Assembly (NCBI GenBank): GCA_947625205.1
Contig: CANQNN010000003.1
Location: 174,674 to 221,694 of the forward strand
Length of the DNA stretch: 47,021 bases
Direction of reading: 5' to 3'
Origin: an uncultured Lachnospiraceae bacterium
GTDB lineage: Bacteria; Bacillota; Clostridia; Lachnospirales; Lachnospiraceae
In this document: positions 26,619 through 35,707 of the stretch, in pieces
Position numbering within the stretch: the stretch's first letter is position 1
How the letters are laid out: every line of letters starts with the position of its first letter
Position numbers and translations under genes: made by a program
Notes under the pieces: generated by a model
What the model was told of the DNA's origin: nothing
The model's input: only the letters and a program-made list of their open reading frames with translations
The model's database searches: none

Positions 26619-27614
26619 TTACTTTTCCAGATCCATTTCTTTAAGTAGCTTCCTGATATCTTCCACAGAAAGCCACTCCGTATTACTTCCGGAGCTGTAG
26701 GAGAAGCCTTCCTCCACTTTCCTGCCGCTCAAGTCGGGCTGCTGCCTGTCATTCCAGGTCATCTGCGGATATACGATAAAATGTCTGTCATACTCATAGG
26801 TCGTGTGGGAGTCCTCCGTTGTCACCATGATCTCATGAAGCTTTTCGCCCGGCCTGATGCCCGTCTCTTTGATCTTGCATCCCGGCAGCATCGCCTCCGC
26901 CAGATCAGTCACTTTGAACGAAGGAATCTTACTGATGAATGTCTCGCCGCCCTGCGCTTCGGCAAGCGCCTTGAGCACCAGCTCCACCCCTTGCGTCAGG
27001 CTGATCCAGAAGCGCGTCATTCTCACATCTGTGACCGGCAGCTCCGTACGTCCTTCACTGATCAGTCTATGAAAAACGGGAATAACCGAACCGCGGCTGC
27101 CCGCCACGTTTCCGTAGCGCACAATGGAAAAACTGATATTCTTGGCTCCCGCATATGCGTTCGCCGCCACAAACAGCTTGTCCGACACGAGCTTGGTGCC
27201 CCCGTAGAGATTGACCGGATTGACCGCTTTGTCGGTCGAAAGCGCCACTACCTTATGCACGCCGCAGTCAAGCGCTGCGTCGATCACATTCATCGCTCCG
27301 TGTATATTGGTCTTGATCGCCTCGTTAGGGTTATATTCACAGGCCGGAACCTGCTTTAACGCCGCCGCATGGATAATATAATCCACACCCTCGCACGCCC
27401 TCCTGAGACGCTCCAGGTCTCTCACATCCCCAATGAAAAAACGAAGCCGATCTTCATATTCCCTGAACTCATCTGCCATAAGCCACTGTTTAAATTCATC
27501 TCTGGAATAAATGATTATCTTTCTGGGCTGATAGTGTGTCAGCACATACTTGGTAAAGCATTTGCCAAAAGAGCCCGTTCCGCCCGTAACCAGTACGGTT
27601 TTATCGTTTAACAT
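26619..27614 (-). CDS. pseB: UDP-GlcNAc 4,6-dehydratase (5-inverting) PseB
   Basis: A 331-residue extended SDR enzyme performing the first committed step from UDP-GlcNAc. It has the Rossmann glycine loop TGGTGSFG, IIIYSRDEFKQW typical of PseB/FlaA1, HAAALKQVPACEYNP, and the catalytic set STDKAVNPVNLYGGTK (Asp128-Lys129, Tyr137, Lys141) that marks the inverting dehydratase. Length is exactly that of PseB. AAAGGAGG precedes the ATG, and a TTGCAA-17-TATACT promoter sits about 50 bases upstream, so it heads its own operon pseB-pseC-membrane protein-lacL-lacM. Confidence 0.95.
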   Translation of the reverse strand: MLNDKTVLVTGGTGSFGKCFTKYVLTHYQPRKIIIYSRDEFKQWLMADEFREYEDRLRFFIGDVRDLERLRRACEGVDYIIHAAALKQVPACEYNPNEAIKTNIHGAMNVIDAALDCGVHKVVALSTDKAVNPVNLYGGTKLVSDKLFVAANAYAGAKNISFSIVRYGNVAGSRGSVIPVFHRLISEGRTELPVTDVRMTRFWISLTQGVELVLKALAEAQGGETFISKIPSFKVTDLAEAMLPGCKIKETGIRPGEKLHEIMVTTEDSHTTYEYDRHFIVYPQMTWNDRQQPDLSGRKVEEGFSYSSGSNTEWLSVEDIRKLLKEMDLEK

Positions 27615-27660
27615 GAGTCTTCCTCCTTTTTGTCCGTCGCCTCCGGCATAACATCAATTT

Positions 27661-27689
27661 AGTATAACATAGGGCAAATTTGATTGCAA
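27661..27689 (-). promoter_or_regulatory. Predicted promoter of the pseB operon
   Basis: On the minus strand TTGCAA (27684-27689), 17 bases, TATACT (27661-27666), 46 bases before the pseB ATG. The -35 box resembles the TTGCAT of the plus-strand pse operon promoter at 10775. Confidence 0.65.
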
Positions 27690-27731
27690 CGAATACGCGC
27701 CATCTACCCGCAGACCAAAAATCCGTGAACG

Positions 27732-29351
27732 TCAGTCAAAATAATAAACATCGCAGTATTTCTCCTCAAATACCTTCCGGTACTCCGACAGGCCGGGATT
27801 GCTGTCCAACACTCTCCTGATCTGCTCTTCCTGCGCCGCACCCCTGGCAAGATATACGACCAGCGAATCCGCTTCCCGTATACTGCCGTCGTCTATCATA
27901 TTGTCACTGTCCGCCGCGGCAAAATATATCCCCGGATACTCCATAAGCTCATCGGTCACATCCCATATGCACCATTCCTCGCCCTGCCGGTATAAATATA
28001 CCGCAGGGGTATTCTGCGCCGCCCGCTCTCCGGCATAGCCTGTCTGCTCCCGGTCCTCGGGATACAGGAAAAGAACATCGCCCTTCCAGTATCCTAAAGC
28101 AACAGCCGCACAAAACAGAAACACCGCCGCAAGCTCCCCGGTCTTCTTATACCTCCCGCCGTCCGCTCCATCTCCAATGGCGGCACGCCGCAGCGTCCGG
28201 ACCGCCTCAAATACAAGCAGCGTCACAATGCCGTAGACGGGTATCTGATACCGGTTGGATGTGTCCCCCAGAAGCAGCGCTGTCTTGGACACCGTCAGGA
28301 AATATCCCGCTGCAGCGGTCAAAAGTACCCAGTATCCCGTATCCGCCATACGGGGCCGCACCCCGCGCTTCCATTTCCCCTGCCGCCACAGGACGACCGC
28401 ATATGCCAGTATGAGAACCAGAACTACCGGCAAAAGATATCCAAACGCATACCGGTTCATCAAATCGCAGAAGAAACCGATCCTGCTAAATGTATTGGAC
28501 AGGTCAAAGAAGCTCTCCGTCGCCTGCGCGCCTCTCTGCCCGTGAAACATCTGTCCCGGAAACGATGGATACGTCAGATACGCAAGCACAAACGCCGCAC
28601 CGTGCGCCGCTATGTACCGGAGACAATTCCATATATTTCTGTCCCGCCGTAAAAGCCACACACAAAATGCGATCCCAAGATAAAACAGGAAAATAAAATA
28701 ATAATACTGCGTCAAAAATCCCAGATATGTCACCGCCGCCATCGGCAAAAGGCAGCGCGTCACCGACAGTCTACCACCGCCTTTACGCATTGCGCATATA
28801 TGCAGGATGCCGCACAGGAGCACGAACATCGTCAGCAGCTCGTACATCCGTATAAAGACTACGCCGCTCATGGCCGCCGGACTAAAACCCCAGAATAAAA
28901 CTACATAAAGCGCCTGTCTGCGATCCCGCCCGGAAACCAGATAGGACATATACGCAAGCAAAACAATATTTATCCCGTGTATGACCAGATTGACGCACAG
29001 TCCGGTCCATTTTGAAAACACGCCGGGCGCCAGGGACTGCACCGTATGGAACACCCAGTAATACACGGGCGGATGTACATCCCATGACTGCACCAGCCTG
29101 ACAAGGCCATACTGAAATCCCTTCCCGGGCAAGACTACAAATTCGCTGCGGTACACGTCCCTGTCCATCCACTTTCCGTCTTCCACATAGAAACCGTCTG
29201 TGCGCGCCGTGGAATAATAAGTATAATATTCGTCTTCGTGGAAGCCCTGTTTCTGCGTACAGAAATAAAAGGCGGCCGCCATCTGCGCCACCCAGATCAT
29301 GACAAAAAGTATTCCGTATTTTTTACCGACGCCGATCCGTTTCTCCGTCAT
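27732..29351 (-). CDS. GT39-like polytopic membrane glycosyltransferase
   Basis: About 539 residues, with about 11-12 membrane segments and a C-terminal extracellular domain of about 110 residues. The first extracellular loop holds KQGFHEDEYYTYYSTAR, with the Asp/Glu pair of the GT39 catalytic site, then SWDVHPPVYYWVFHT, the HPP motif typical of this family. The start at 29351 has AGGGAGCAGTAAG just before it, one base beyond the stop of the GT2 gene, so the two are coupled; a longer in-frame start would lie inside the GT2 gene. It is the last gene of the long assembly cluster. Substrate unknown. Confidence 0.82.
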   Translation of the reverse strand: MTEKRIGVGKKYGILFVMIWVAQMAAAFYFCTQKQGFHEDEYYTYYSTARTDGFYVEDGKWMDRDVYRSEFVVLPGKGFQYGLVRLVQSWDVHPPVYYWVFHTVQSLAPGVFSKWTGLCVNLVIHGINIVLLAYMSYLVSGRDRRQALYVVLFWGFSPAAMSGVVFIRMYELLTMFVLLCGILHICAMRKGGGRLSVTRCLLPMAAVTYLGFLTQYYYFIFLFYLGIAFCVWLLRRDRNIWNCLRYIAAHGAAFVLAYLTYPSFPGQMFHGQRGAQATESFFDLSNTFSRIGFFCDLMNRYAFGYLLPVVLVLILAYAVVLWRQGKWKRGVRPRMADTGYWVLLTAAAGYFLTVSKTALLLGDTSNRYQIPVYGIVTLLVFEAVRTLRRAAIGDGADGGRYKKTGELAAVFLFCAAVALGYWKGDVLFLYPEDREQTGYAGERAAQNTPAVYLYRQGEEWCIWDVTDELMEYPGIYFAAADSDNMIDDGSIREADSLVVYLARGAAQEEQIRRVLDSNPGLSEYRKVFEEKYCDVYYFD

Positions 29352-29352
29352 C

Positions 29353-30351
29353 TTACTGCTCCCTGGTCCTGCGCTCCATTCTGCGCGCATGCACTACTCT
29401 GACTGTCCGGGGCGCTATGGTCAGCAGAATAAGATACCATTTATTTTTTCCCGTCAGATAAGGATTTGTCACAGTATCAGCTACATGTCTTCTCAGATAA
29501 CGGATAACTCTTTTGTAAAATTCATTCGTCCCCGTCATCTGCGAGACCGGCACATGCAGCAAATAGTCAAGTCTCTGGTACAGATTAAAGCGCACGGCAT
29601 AAACATGAAGCTGCGGATAGTCACTGTCCACCAGCGCCTGCACCTTATCCGCATTGTCCACGATATCCGTAAACACTCTGGAAAAACTGTCTCCGGACAT
29701 CTTTCGCGTGGTACTCTCCCTGCGGCAGACCACATGGTAGCACTGCTTCGGCAGGATCATAATGCCCTCCACATCCTGCAGCATTTCCACCAAAAGGCTG
29801 AAATCCTCGTTCAAAACGCCTTCCGGAAAACGGTGGTGCGCAAACATCTCCCGCTTTACAAGCTTGGTACAGAAAGAACAGTCGCCTTCATGAAGCAGCA
29901 GCTCTTTCAGAAATTCCTCCGACCGGCAGAAGCGCTCCTTGTCCGGCGGCGCACACACATCCGGCAGACGTTCCCCTTCCTCGCTCACTTCATCCCGGGA
30001 GATCTGCACGATCGGTACGCTGCTTTTCTCCAGAGCCTGAACCATCAATTCATACATATCCGGCTCAATATAATCATCGCTGTCAACAAAGCCAAGATAT
30101 GCGCCCTGTGCCATGCGGATACCGAAATTGCGCGCCGTGGATGCGCCGCCATTCTCCTTATGATACACGCGGATACGTCCGTCCGCCTCTGCAAGACGTT
30201 CACACAGTTTGTCCGTGCCGTCCGAGGAGCCGTCATCGATCAGAAGGATCTCCAGGTCCCGGTAAGTCTGCGCACAGACAGACGCCACACACTTTTCCAG
30301 ACAGGCTATGGAATTATATACAGGTACAATCACACTGACCTTCCCGCTCAT
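29353..30351 (-). CDS. GT2-family glycosyltransferase
   Basis: A 332-residue GT-A enzyme with SVIVPVYNSIACLEKCV, LLIDDGSSDGTD, GGASTARNFGIRMAQGAYLGFVDSDDYIEPDMY, all standard for capsular GT2 transferases including the DxD metal site. The following SRDEVSEEG and CTKLVKREMF regions fit the acceptor half. Spacing of 20 bases from the GT4 gene upstream places it in the same transcript. It should add one nucleotide-sugar-derived residue to the lipid-linked repeat unit on the inner face of the membrane; specificity unknown. Confidence 0.9.
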   Translation of the reverse strand: MSGKVSVIVPVYNSIACLEKCVASVCAQTYRDLEILLIDDGSSDGTDKLCERLAEADGRIRVYHKENGGASTARNFGIRMAQGAYLGFVDSDDYIEPDMYELMVQALEKSSVPIVQISRDEVSEEGERLPDVCAPPDKERFCRSEEFLKELLLHEGDCSFCTKLVKREMFAHHRFPEGVLNEDFSLLVEMLQDVEGIMILPKQCYHVVCRRESTTRKMSGDSFSRVFTDIVDNADKVQALVDSDYPQLHVYAVRFNLYQRLDYLLHVPVSQMTGTNEFYKRVIRYLRRHVADTVTNPYLTGKNKWYLILLTIAPRTVRVVHARRMERRTREQ

Positions 30352-30371
30352 CGCTTATCTCCTGCAATTCG

Positions 30372-31556
30372 TTATAACACGCCTTCCGTCATCGCCCTGT
30401 ACATCTTACGCGGGCTGACAGACGGCGCGATACTTAAAGGACCCGCTGCGGCAGGAACGATCCTGCCTTTCATCAGATCGCCGGTAAAACGGAGCAGTTC
30501 ATCCGCAGCGTAATCCGCATTCCACGTATCGCGGATCGTCCCGTAAGCCGCCTGTCCCATGCGCTTTCTCTCATCCCAGTTTTGAAACAGATCCAGAACC
30601 AGCTCTTCCATCTTCTCATAACTGTCATCCGGATAGACCAGCCCGTTTTCCATATGGCGAATCAGATACGGAGCCGCGCCCACCTGTGCGCTCACTACCT
30701 CCACGCACCCGCTGTTCATCCCCTCGTTGACCACGGCGCCCCAGCCTTCCAGATAATTGCTCGTAAACAGATGTATATGGCATCGCTCCATCACATCACG
30801 AACCTTGTCCGGAGCCGTGTATCCGTAAAAACAAAAATACGGCGCAAGCCCCAGACTCTCCACACTGTCCCTGATACCGGGCTCCATCTCTCCGTCTCCC
30901 AGCATATGCATACAAAAACGGCATCCCTTATCATGAAGAGTCTTCGCCAGCCGCACGGCATATTCCGGGTGCTTTAAGGGTATAAACCTTCCCGCCCACA
31001 CAATATGAAGCGTTCCGTCCGACGGTTTCATATCGCGCAGCTGCTCTTCACTGTAGGTACGCAGCTGCGTAAAATATCCCCACCTAAACATTTTACCCGG
31101 ATAAGCGCCTATCAGATGAAAATCCGACGCCGCATAAGCCCCGGCACACAACATGCACACATTCCGGCCGCGGTATCTGATATGCTCCCGGTACTTGGCA
31201 AGCAGCCCGCGGGGCGAGATCATCTTCCACTGTCCTTCCCGGTAAATTCTCTCACTCACGCGAAGAGTGGTTTTGCCGGAGCCCAGTCTCTGCGCCGCCA
31301 GGTCCTCTCTCTGCGACCAGCCGAACAGTACCACGTCGCTGTCATCTATCTTTTCTCTGCACGCACGGTCCGATTCGTAGAGACACCGCACATACGGCAG
31401 CTTGTGCACATCAAGCCCCCAGCCCATATCGATGCGTTCCTTCTCCATCGGCATAGTCTGGATAAACGTGAAATCATTGCCCAGTCGTCTATAGAGCGCG
31501 TCGCACAGCGGGATCTGGTGATGGTTGATATAATTGGAAACAAACGTAAACGTCAT
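30372..31556 (-). CDS. GT4-family glycosyltransferase
   Basis: A 394-residue GT-B-fold retaining transferase. The C-terminal donor-binding half has IVWAGRFIPLKHPEYAVRLA, MLGDGEMEPGI and the E-x7-E motif within EGWGAVVNEGMNSGCVEVVS. The N-terminus FTFVSNYINHHQIPLCDAL matches a group of GT4-like capsule enzymes. The ATG overlaps the stop of the next upstream gene by four bases (ATGA), so expression is coupled with the other GT4. Donor sugar cannot be told from sequence. Confidence 0.88.
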   Translation of the reverse strand: MTFTFVSNYINHHQIPLCDALYRRLGNDFTFIQTMPMEKERIDMGWGLDVHKLPYVRCLYESDRACREKIDDSDVVLFGWSQREDLAAQRLGSGKTTLRVSERIYREGQWKMISPRGLLAKYREHIRYRGRNVCMLCAGAYAASDFHLIGAYPGKMFRWGYFTQLRTYSEEQLRDMKPSDGTLHIVWAGRFIPLKHPEYAVRLAKTLHDKGCRFCMHMLGDGEMEPGIRDSVESLGLAPYFCFYGYTAPDKVRDVMERCHIHLFTSNYLEGWGAVVNEGMNSGCVEVVSAQVGAAPYLIRHMENGLVYPDDSYEKMEELVLDLFQNWDERKRMGQAAYGTIRDTWNADYAADELLRFTGDLMKGRIVPAAAGPLSIAPSVSPRKMYRAMTEGVL

Positions 31557-32839
31557 GACAACATCTCCCGATAAATATGTACCAGCCGGTAATAGTTCTG
31601 ATCCGCATCGTGATTTATGCGCGCATGTTTTCTGGCATTATCGGAAAACCGTTCCACAATGGCTTCTTTTGTAAATATCTCTATGATCCTGTCGGCAAGC
31701 GCCTCTGTATCCCCGGCCGGGTACAGCATACCGTCTCCCCCGTCCGTCAGCATATTGTGAACGCCTCCCACATCGGCAGCCACACACGGCACGCCGAGCA
31801 TCATCGCCTCTCCCAAGGAATTGGGAGAATTTTCGATCGCAGAGGGCAGCACATAGAGATGACTGTTCAAATACTGTTCTTTCATCTCCTCCGCCGTCAG
31901 ACGGCCAAGCATCGTCACATGTTCACCCAGACGTTTATCCCGGATCAATTTTCTGATATATTTGCCGTATGCGGACAGCTTCAGCCTGTCTTTAAGCGTA
32001 TCATCCTGTATAATATTGCTTCCTGCCACATAGACATGCACATCGGGAAACCGCTCCAGCACTTTCGGAAGCGCCTGCAGCAGATAGTGAAAGCCCTTGA
32101 TGGGATAATCGCCCTGGCTCACAAATATACTGTAAGGCTCGCATGCGGTTCTCTTCCATCTGTCATGATAAAAAATACCCCGCAGCGTCTCGTTTAAGAA
32201 ATGATACTTTGCAGACGGATTGATCTTTGCAGTCTGCTCGCGGTCAAAGTCCGTTCTGCCGGCGACATGACCCGTCAGAAGCAGGGCTGCCTTTTCATTC
32301 TCTCCGCGCTTTATAAATTTCTTCTGCTGCTGCCGGATACTGTCTTCTCTGATACGGTCGCGCAATGTCGCCTGCTTCTGTACCTTAGGCGGCAGGTCCG
32401 CCATATATTTTTCCCCGATAACACTGCATAATCCCTGTATGCCGATCAACGTCCGTTCCGGACGTCCGTATGCTCTGACACACGCAAGCGCATGGGGATA
32501 CTCTGTCCCGAACACATGCACAATGTCCGGTTCAAAATCCGTCAGGATCTCATGAAATCTGTTTTCCAGTCCCTCATCGTATATTTCCGGCGCATCAATA
32601 TTCTCCGGGAAGCTGTAGCAGCGGCATGATGCGTTTTCGCCAAGCTGCATTGTCCTGTGAAAAATGTCCGCGTCCGCCCCCGCCGGAAAAGCAATTCCCA
32701 GCTCAATACGGTTGTGCCCCTGCTCCTGCAAAGTGCGGTCCAGCAATCCGCTCAGCCAGCCCTCCCTGTTACTGTAGGAAACTCCCAGCTGCCTAGCTAT
32801 CGCAGGAAGCATAATATTGCATACCCATAGTACTTTCAT
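31553..32839 (-). CDS. GT4-family glycosyltransferase
   Basis: A 428-residue GT-B-fold enzyme. The N-terminal half begins VLWVCNIMLPAIARQLG and contains DIVHVFGTEYPHA; the C-terminal half has FVSQGDYPIKGFHYLL, VAGSNI and the PSAIENSPNSLGEAMMLG donor site with its conserved acidic residues. Four-base ATGA overlaps at both ends link it tightly to the GT2 gene upstream and the GT4 gene downstream. It probably adds a further sugar of the repeat unit. It is distinct from the neighbouring GT4, so not a duplication. Confidence 0.88.
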   Translation of the reverse strand: MKVLWVCNIMLPAIARQLGVSYSNREGWLSGLLDRTLQEQGHNRIELGIAFPAGADADIFHRTMQLGENASCRCYSFPENIDAPEIYDEGLENRFHEILTDFEPDIVHVFGTEYPHALACVRAYGRPERTLIGIQGLCSVIGEKYMADLPPKVQKQATLRDRIREDSIRQQQKKFIKRGENEKAALLLTGHVAGRTDFDREQTAKINPSAKYHFLNETLRGIFYHDRWKRTACEPYSIFVSQGDYPIKGFHYLLQALPKVLERFPDVHVYVAGSNIIQDDTLKDRLKLSAYGKYIRKLIRDKRLGEHVTMLGRLTAEEMKEQYLNSHLYVLPSAIENSPNSLGEAMMLGVPCVAADVGGVHNMLTDGGDGMLYPAGDTEALADRIIEIFTKEAIVERFSDNARKHARINHDADQNYYRLVHIYREMLS

Positions 32840-33684
32840 AAATCTTTACCTCTATACAGTCTTCTTTTGATTTTCTGGTAGACCCTGGCCGTAAACGGGT
32901 TCCCTGCGATCCATGTCCTGACAGGAGCCAGCGTCACAAGCATGAGTAGTCTGTATCTGCGTACCTTCTCTGCCGGCATATACCGGCATACGATCTCCTT
33001 GTGCTCTCTGGCCGACCGTTTTGCATTCTCCTTTGTCTCGGAGAAACCGCCGCCCTCGTACAGCGCAACCGTAACGGGCATATATACCGTTACCGCACGG
33101 CCCTTGTAATAACACCATAAGAAATGCTCATAGTCGGCCCGCACGGCGTAATGCGTATCAAAGCCCCTCTCCTTTAAGAGCTTTGCCGAATAAAAACAGG
33201 CCTGATGACAGGGAAGATTCCGATAGCAGGCAAAATCATCGATCCGGGGATTGGATTGCACCGCCGTGCCGGTTCTGCGCTCATGGATATTGCCGTAGAA
33301 AATGTATCTGCCGGACGTTTCGCCGGCTGTATGCCCCAAAGCCGTGCTCTTAGCGTCTTCCTCCTTTGCCATCTGCCCTTTGACCTGCGCAAGCACATTA
33401 TCATCATAGAAGCTGTCCCCGCAATTCAGGAAAAAAACATAATCGCCGCGCACATACTGCAGAGCCTGGTTCATGGCATCGTAGATCCCCGCGTCTGCCG
33501 TGCGGTACACCCTGATCTGCCGCCGTTCATATTCGCTTAAATATGCCCGCGTGACCTCATCCGCAGAGTTCCCGTCTTTGATGATGATCTCATAATCCTG
33601 TTCCGTCTGGCTTAGGATGCTTTCTACTGTCCCATGCAGTTTTTCCCCCGCATTCAGACACACCACAATAATGCTGAACGTCAT
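32836..33684 (-). CDS. GT2-family glycosyltransferase, WcaA-like
   Basis: A 282-residue GT-A enzyme of the colanic-acid WcaA-like subgroup: FSIIVVCLNAGEKLHGTVES, YEIIIKDGNSADEVT, DAGIYDAMNQALQYVRGDYVFFLNCGD, then HQACFYSAKLLKERGFD. The DGN and NCGD elements replace the more common DDGS and DSDD, which is normal in this subgroup. The stop overlaps the next GT4 start (ATGA). It transfers a nucleotide sugar to the lipid-linked intermediate; donor not determinable. Confidence 0.88.
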   Translation of the reverse strand: MTFSIIVVCLNAGEKLHGTVESILSQTEQDYEIIIKDGNSADEVTRAYLSEYERRQIRVYRTADAGIYDAMNQALQYVRGDYVFFLNCGDSFYDDNVLAQVKGQMAKEEDAKSTALGHTAGETSGRYIFYGNIHERRTGTAVQSNPRIDDFACYRNLPCHQACFYSAKLLKERGFDTHYAVRADYEHFLWCYYKGRAVTVYMPVTVALYEGGGFSETKENAKRSAREHKEIVCRYMPAEKVRRYRLLMLVTLAPVRTWIAGNPFTARVYQKIKRRLYRGKDL

Positions 33685-33708
33685 TACATTAGCTCCCGTT
33701 TTACAAGG

Positions 33709-34884
33709 TCAGCTCACATCCGAAGGAATGTTGACCATATTGTTAAAGAAAAATGTTTTATAGGGCAGGATCAGCGTTCCGTCATCGCCCGCACGGCTCA
33801 TATAGATGCAAAAATACAGAATTGCAGCCACAACGATCCCCAGCCGGAACAACTTTCTCCGCCGCGCATCCGGTATCCGTTTGAGCAGCATCGGAAGAAA
33901 AACGATATGGCTGATCGTCAGGTAATATCCGATGCGGGATATGATCGGCAGAAACGAGCAAAACACATACAATGCCAGGGCGCCCAGATTCAGGTAAAAA
34001 TAAAACCAGAAGCTTCTGTCTTCTCTCTCCCCGGCTTCCCCGCCCGACGCCGCTGCGCCCTGCGGCATATCCCTGCCCGCATCCTGCCCCTTCCCGTTCT
34101 GCATCCGCAGCACCAGAAGAGCCATTCCAAGCACTCCAAGGCAGCGCATGATATTGATATAGCTTGTGCTGCCCTCCAGATACTCCGTCTCTTCATAAGT
34201 GGGATATAAATATACCACCACTTTAAGATAAAAATCCCGGAACAGAAGAAACGTAGTGCAAAAAAGCCCTCCCAGCGCAAGCTGCCACTTTTTCCACGGC
34301 AGAGACGCCATGAAATAAAGCGGTATCACTACCAGCAGCGATTTGTGAAAAAGCGACCCCGCCAGGATCAATATAAAGAACCTGCCCCACTGTCTGCGCA
34401 GCACGAATTTCATAGAATAAAATGCAAGCGCAAGCGCCAGATAATACCGTACCGTACTGAATGTCTGGAAATAATATCCCAGCGCCATGAACAGAAAGAA
34501 GGTCAGCGGGAAATCGTCGCTCTGTTCATACATCGCCAAAAGAAAAACCAGAAGGGTCACAAAGGCGTACACGGCAAACACAAGAAGGTAATTCTCAAAA
34601 CCGGACAGGCCGTAGATCAGCCGGACCACCAGATTGAACCCTATCTCCGTAGGCACATAAGCATCGCAGTTGACCAAATGCATAAATTCAACGTATTTGG
34701 TATAGTCGTTGCCCACATTGAGCCTGCAGGCGGACAACGCGAACAGAATCAGAAAAACAGCCAGAATACAGACGCGGTTGCACATCTGCTGCCTGGTTAT
34801 TTTATACGGTTGTATGACCGGTTGATTGTTCACCATACAGGCGGCCAGTACCGTGACCGCCGTCACCGTGATATACAGAATCAT
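33709..34884 (-). CDS. EpsG/Wzy-like polysaccharide polymerase
   Basis: A 391-residue membrane protein with about ten hydrophobic segments. The EpsG-family signature RLNVGNDYTKYVEF lies at about residue 53, after the first two helices. A second conserved element STVRYYLALALAFYS follows. A hydrophilic low-complexity loop (about residues 265-290, Gly/Ala/Glu rich) is probably cytoplasmic. This is the only Wzy-type candidate in the window, so it is expected to polymerise the repeat units on the outer face, with length controlled by the Wzz-like protein two genes upstream. Confidence 0.85.
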   Translation of the reverse strand: MILYITVTAVTVLAACMVNNQPVIQPYKITRQQMCNRVCILAVFLILFALSACRLNVGNDYTKYVEFMHLVNCDAYVPTEIGFNLVVRLIYGLSGFENYLLVFAVYAFVTLLVFLLAMYEQSDDFPLTFFLFMALGYYFQTFSTVRYYLALALAFYSMKFVLRRQWGRFFILILAGSLFHKSLLVVIPLYFMASLPWKKWQLALGGLFCTTFLLFRDFYLKVVVYLYPTYEETEYLEGSTSYINIMRCLGVLGMALLVLRMQNGKGQDAGRDMPQGAAASGGEAGEREDRSFWFYFYLNLGALALYVFCSFLPIISRIGYYLTISHIVFLPMLLKRIPDARRRKLFRLGIVVAAILYFCIYMSRAGDDGTLILPYKTFFFNNMVNIPSDVS

Positions 34885-34908
34885 TTACTGCGTTATCCTT
34901 TCCGGCTG

Positions 34909-35688
34909 TTACGCCCGGGCTTCCCGCACTCCGCCTTTCATCCACAGATAAGCCTGCCTGAGCGGGACATCCCGGCACATCTGCTTTCTGTGTACCCACA
35001 GAAACCGGAACGACAGCGGCAGAGCCATTTTCCCGTACAGATAATAATACAATACTCCCCTATCGCGAAAAAATTTTTCGTCATATCCGTGGAACCATGT
35101 GGACTGTCTCTCCGTTTCCTCCCCTATGCAGACTGTATGGGAATAAATCTTAAGGCCTGCCTTCAGACAATCCCTTAAGAAAAGGCTGTCCTCTCCGTTA
35201 CTGTATCTGGCCCCGCCTCCGAAAAGCAGAGAATAATGCGCATTGGCCCGCAGCAGCGCATCCCTCTTAGCGGTAATGCTGTATCCCGGATATCTCCCAT
35301 AATTGCGGTAATTGATACGGTGAATATCCTCGTTCCAGTAAGTCCGTCTGGAGGGCGCCACCTTCACATTCACAAGAAGCATGTCCGCACCGGGCAGCTC
35401 CTCGTATGCTCTGCGTACCTTTTCTTCATAGTCCCCGTCCAAGACAACGTCCTCGTCCATAAACACACAGATATCCCCGTCTGCATGCAGCAGCGCGGTA
35501 TTACGGCTAAGCCCCACGCCTCTCTCCGGCATGGAAAACACCTTTACCCTGTGCCCCTCATGTTCGATCTCTTCATAACCGTATCGGTCACACTGGTTTA
35601 CGATCACCGCATCGGTTTTTATATGCATTTGTTCAATCAGGGCTGCAGCATCTTTGTCCACCGCCGATACCAGTAACTGAATATTCAT
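34909..35688 (-). CDS. GT-A-fold glycosyltransferase (GT2-like)
   Basis: About 259 residues. The start at 35688 is chosen for the AGAGGG just before it; the longer frame would overlap the chain-length gene. The order VSAVDKDAAALIEQM, VKVFSMPERGVGLSRNTALL, DICVFMDEDVVLDGDYEE and NGEDSLFLRDCLKAG matches a compact GT2-like family common in Firmicutes capsule loci, with MDED at the metal-binding place. It ends with a basic, hydrophobic tail that may associate with the membrane. It lies 19 bases after the chain-length gene and 24 before the polymerase, within one operon. Confidence 0.82.
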   Translation of the reverse strand: MNIQLLVSAVDKDAAALIEQMHIKTDAVIVNQCDRYGYEEIEHEGHRVKVFSMPERGVGLSRNTALLHADGDICVFMDEDVVLDGDYEEKVRRAYEELPGADMLLVNVKVAPSRRTYWNEDIHRINYRNYGRYPGYSITAKRDALLRANAHYSLLFGGGARYSNGEDSLFLRDCLKAGLKIYSHTVCIGEETERQSTWFHGYDEKFFRDRGVLYYYLYGKMALPLSFRFLWVHRKQMCRDVPLRQAYLWMKGGVREARA

Positions 35689-35707
35689 AATGCCCTCTGT
35701 ACGCTTT

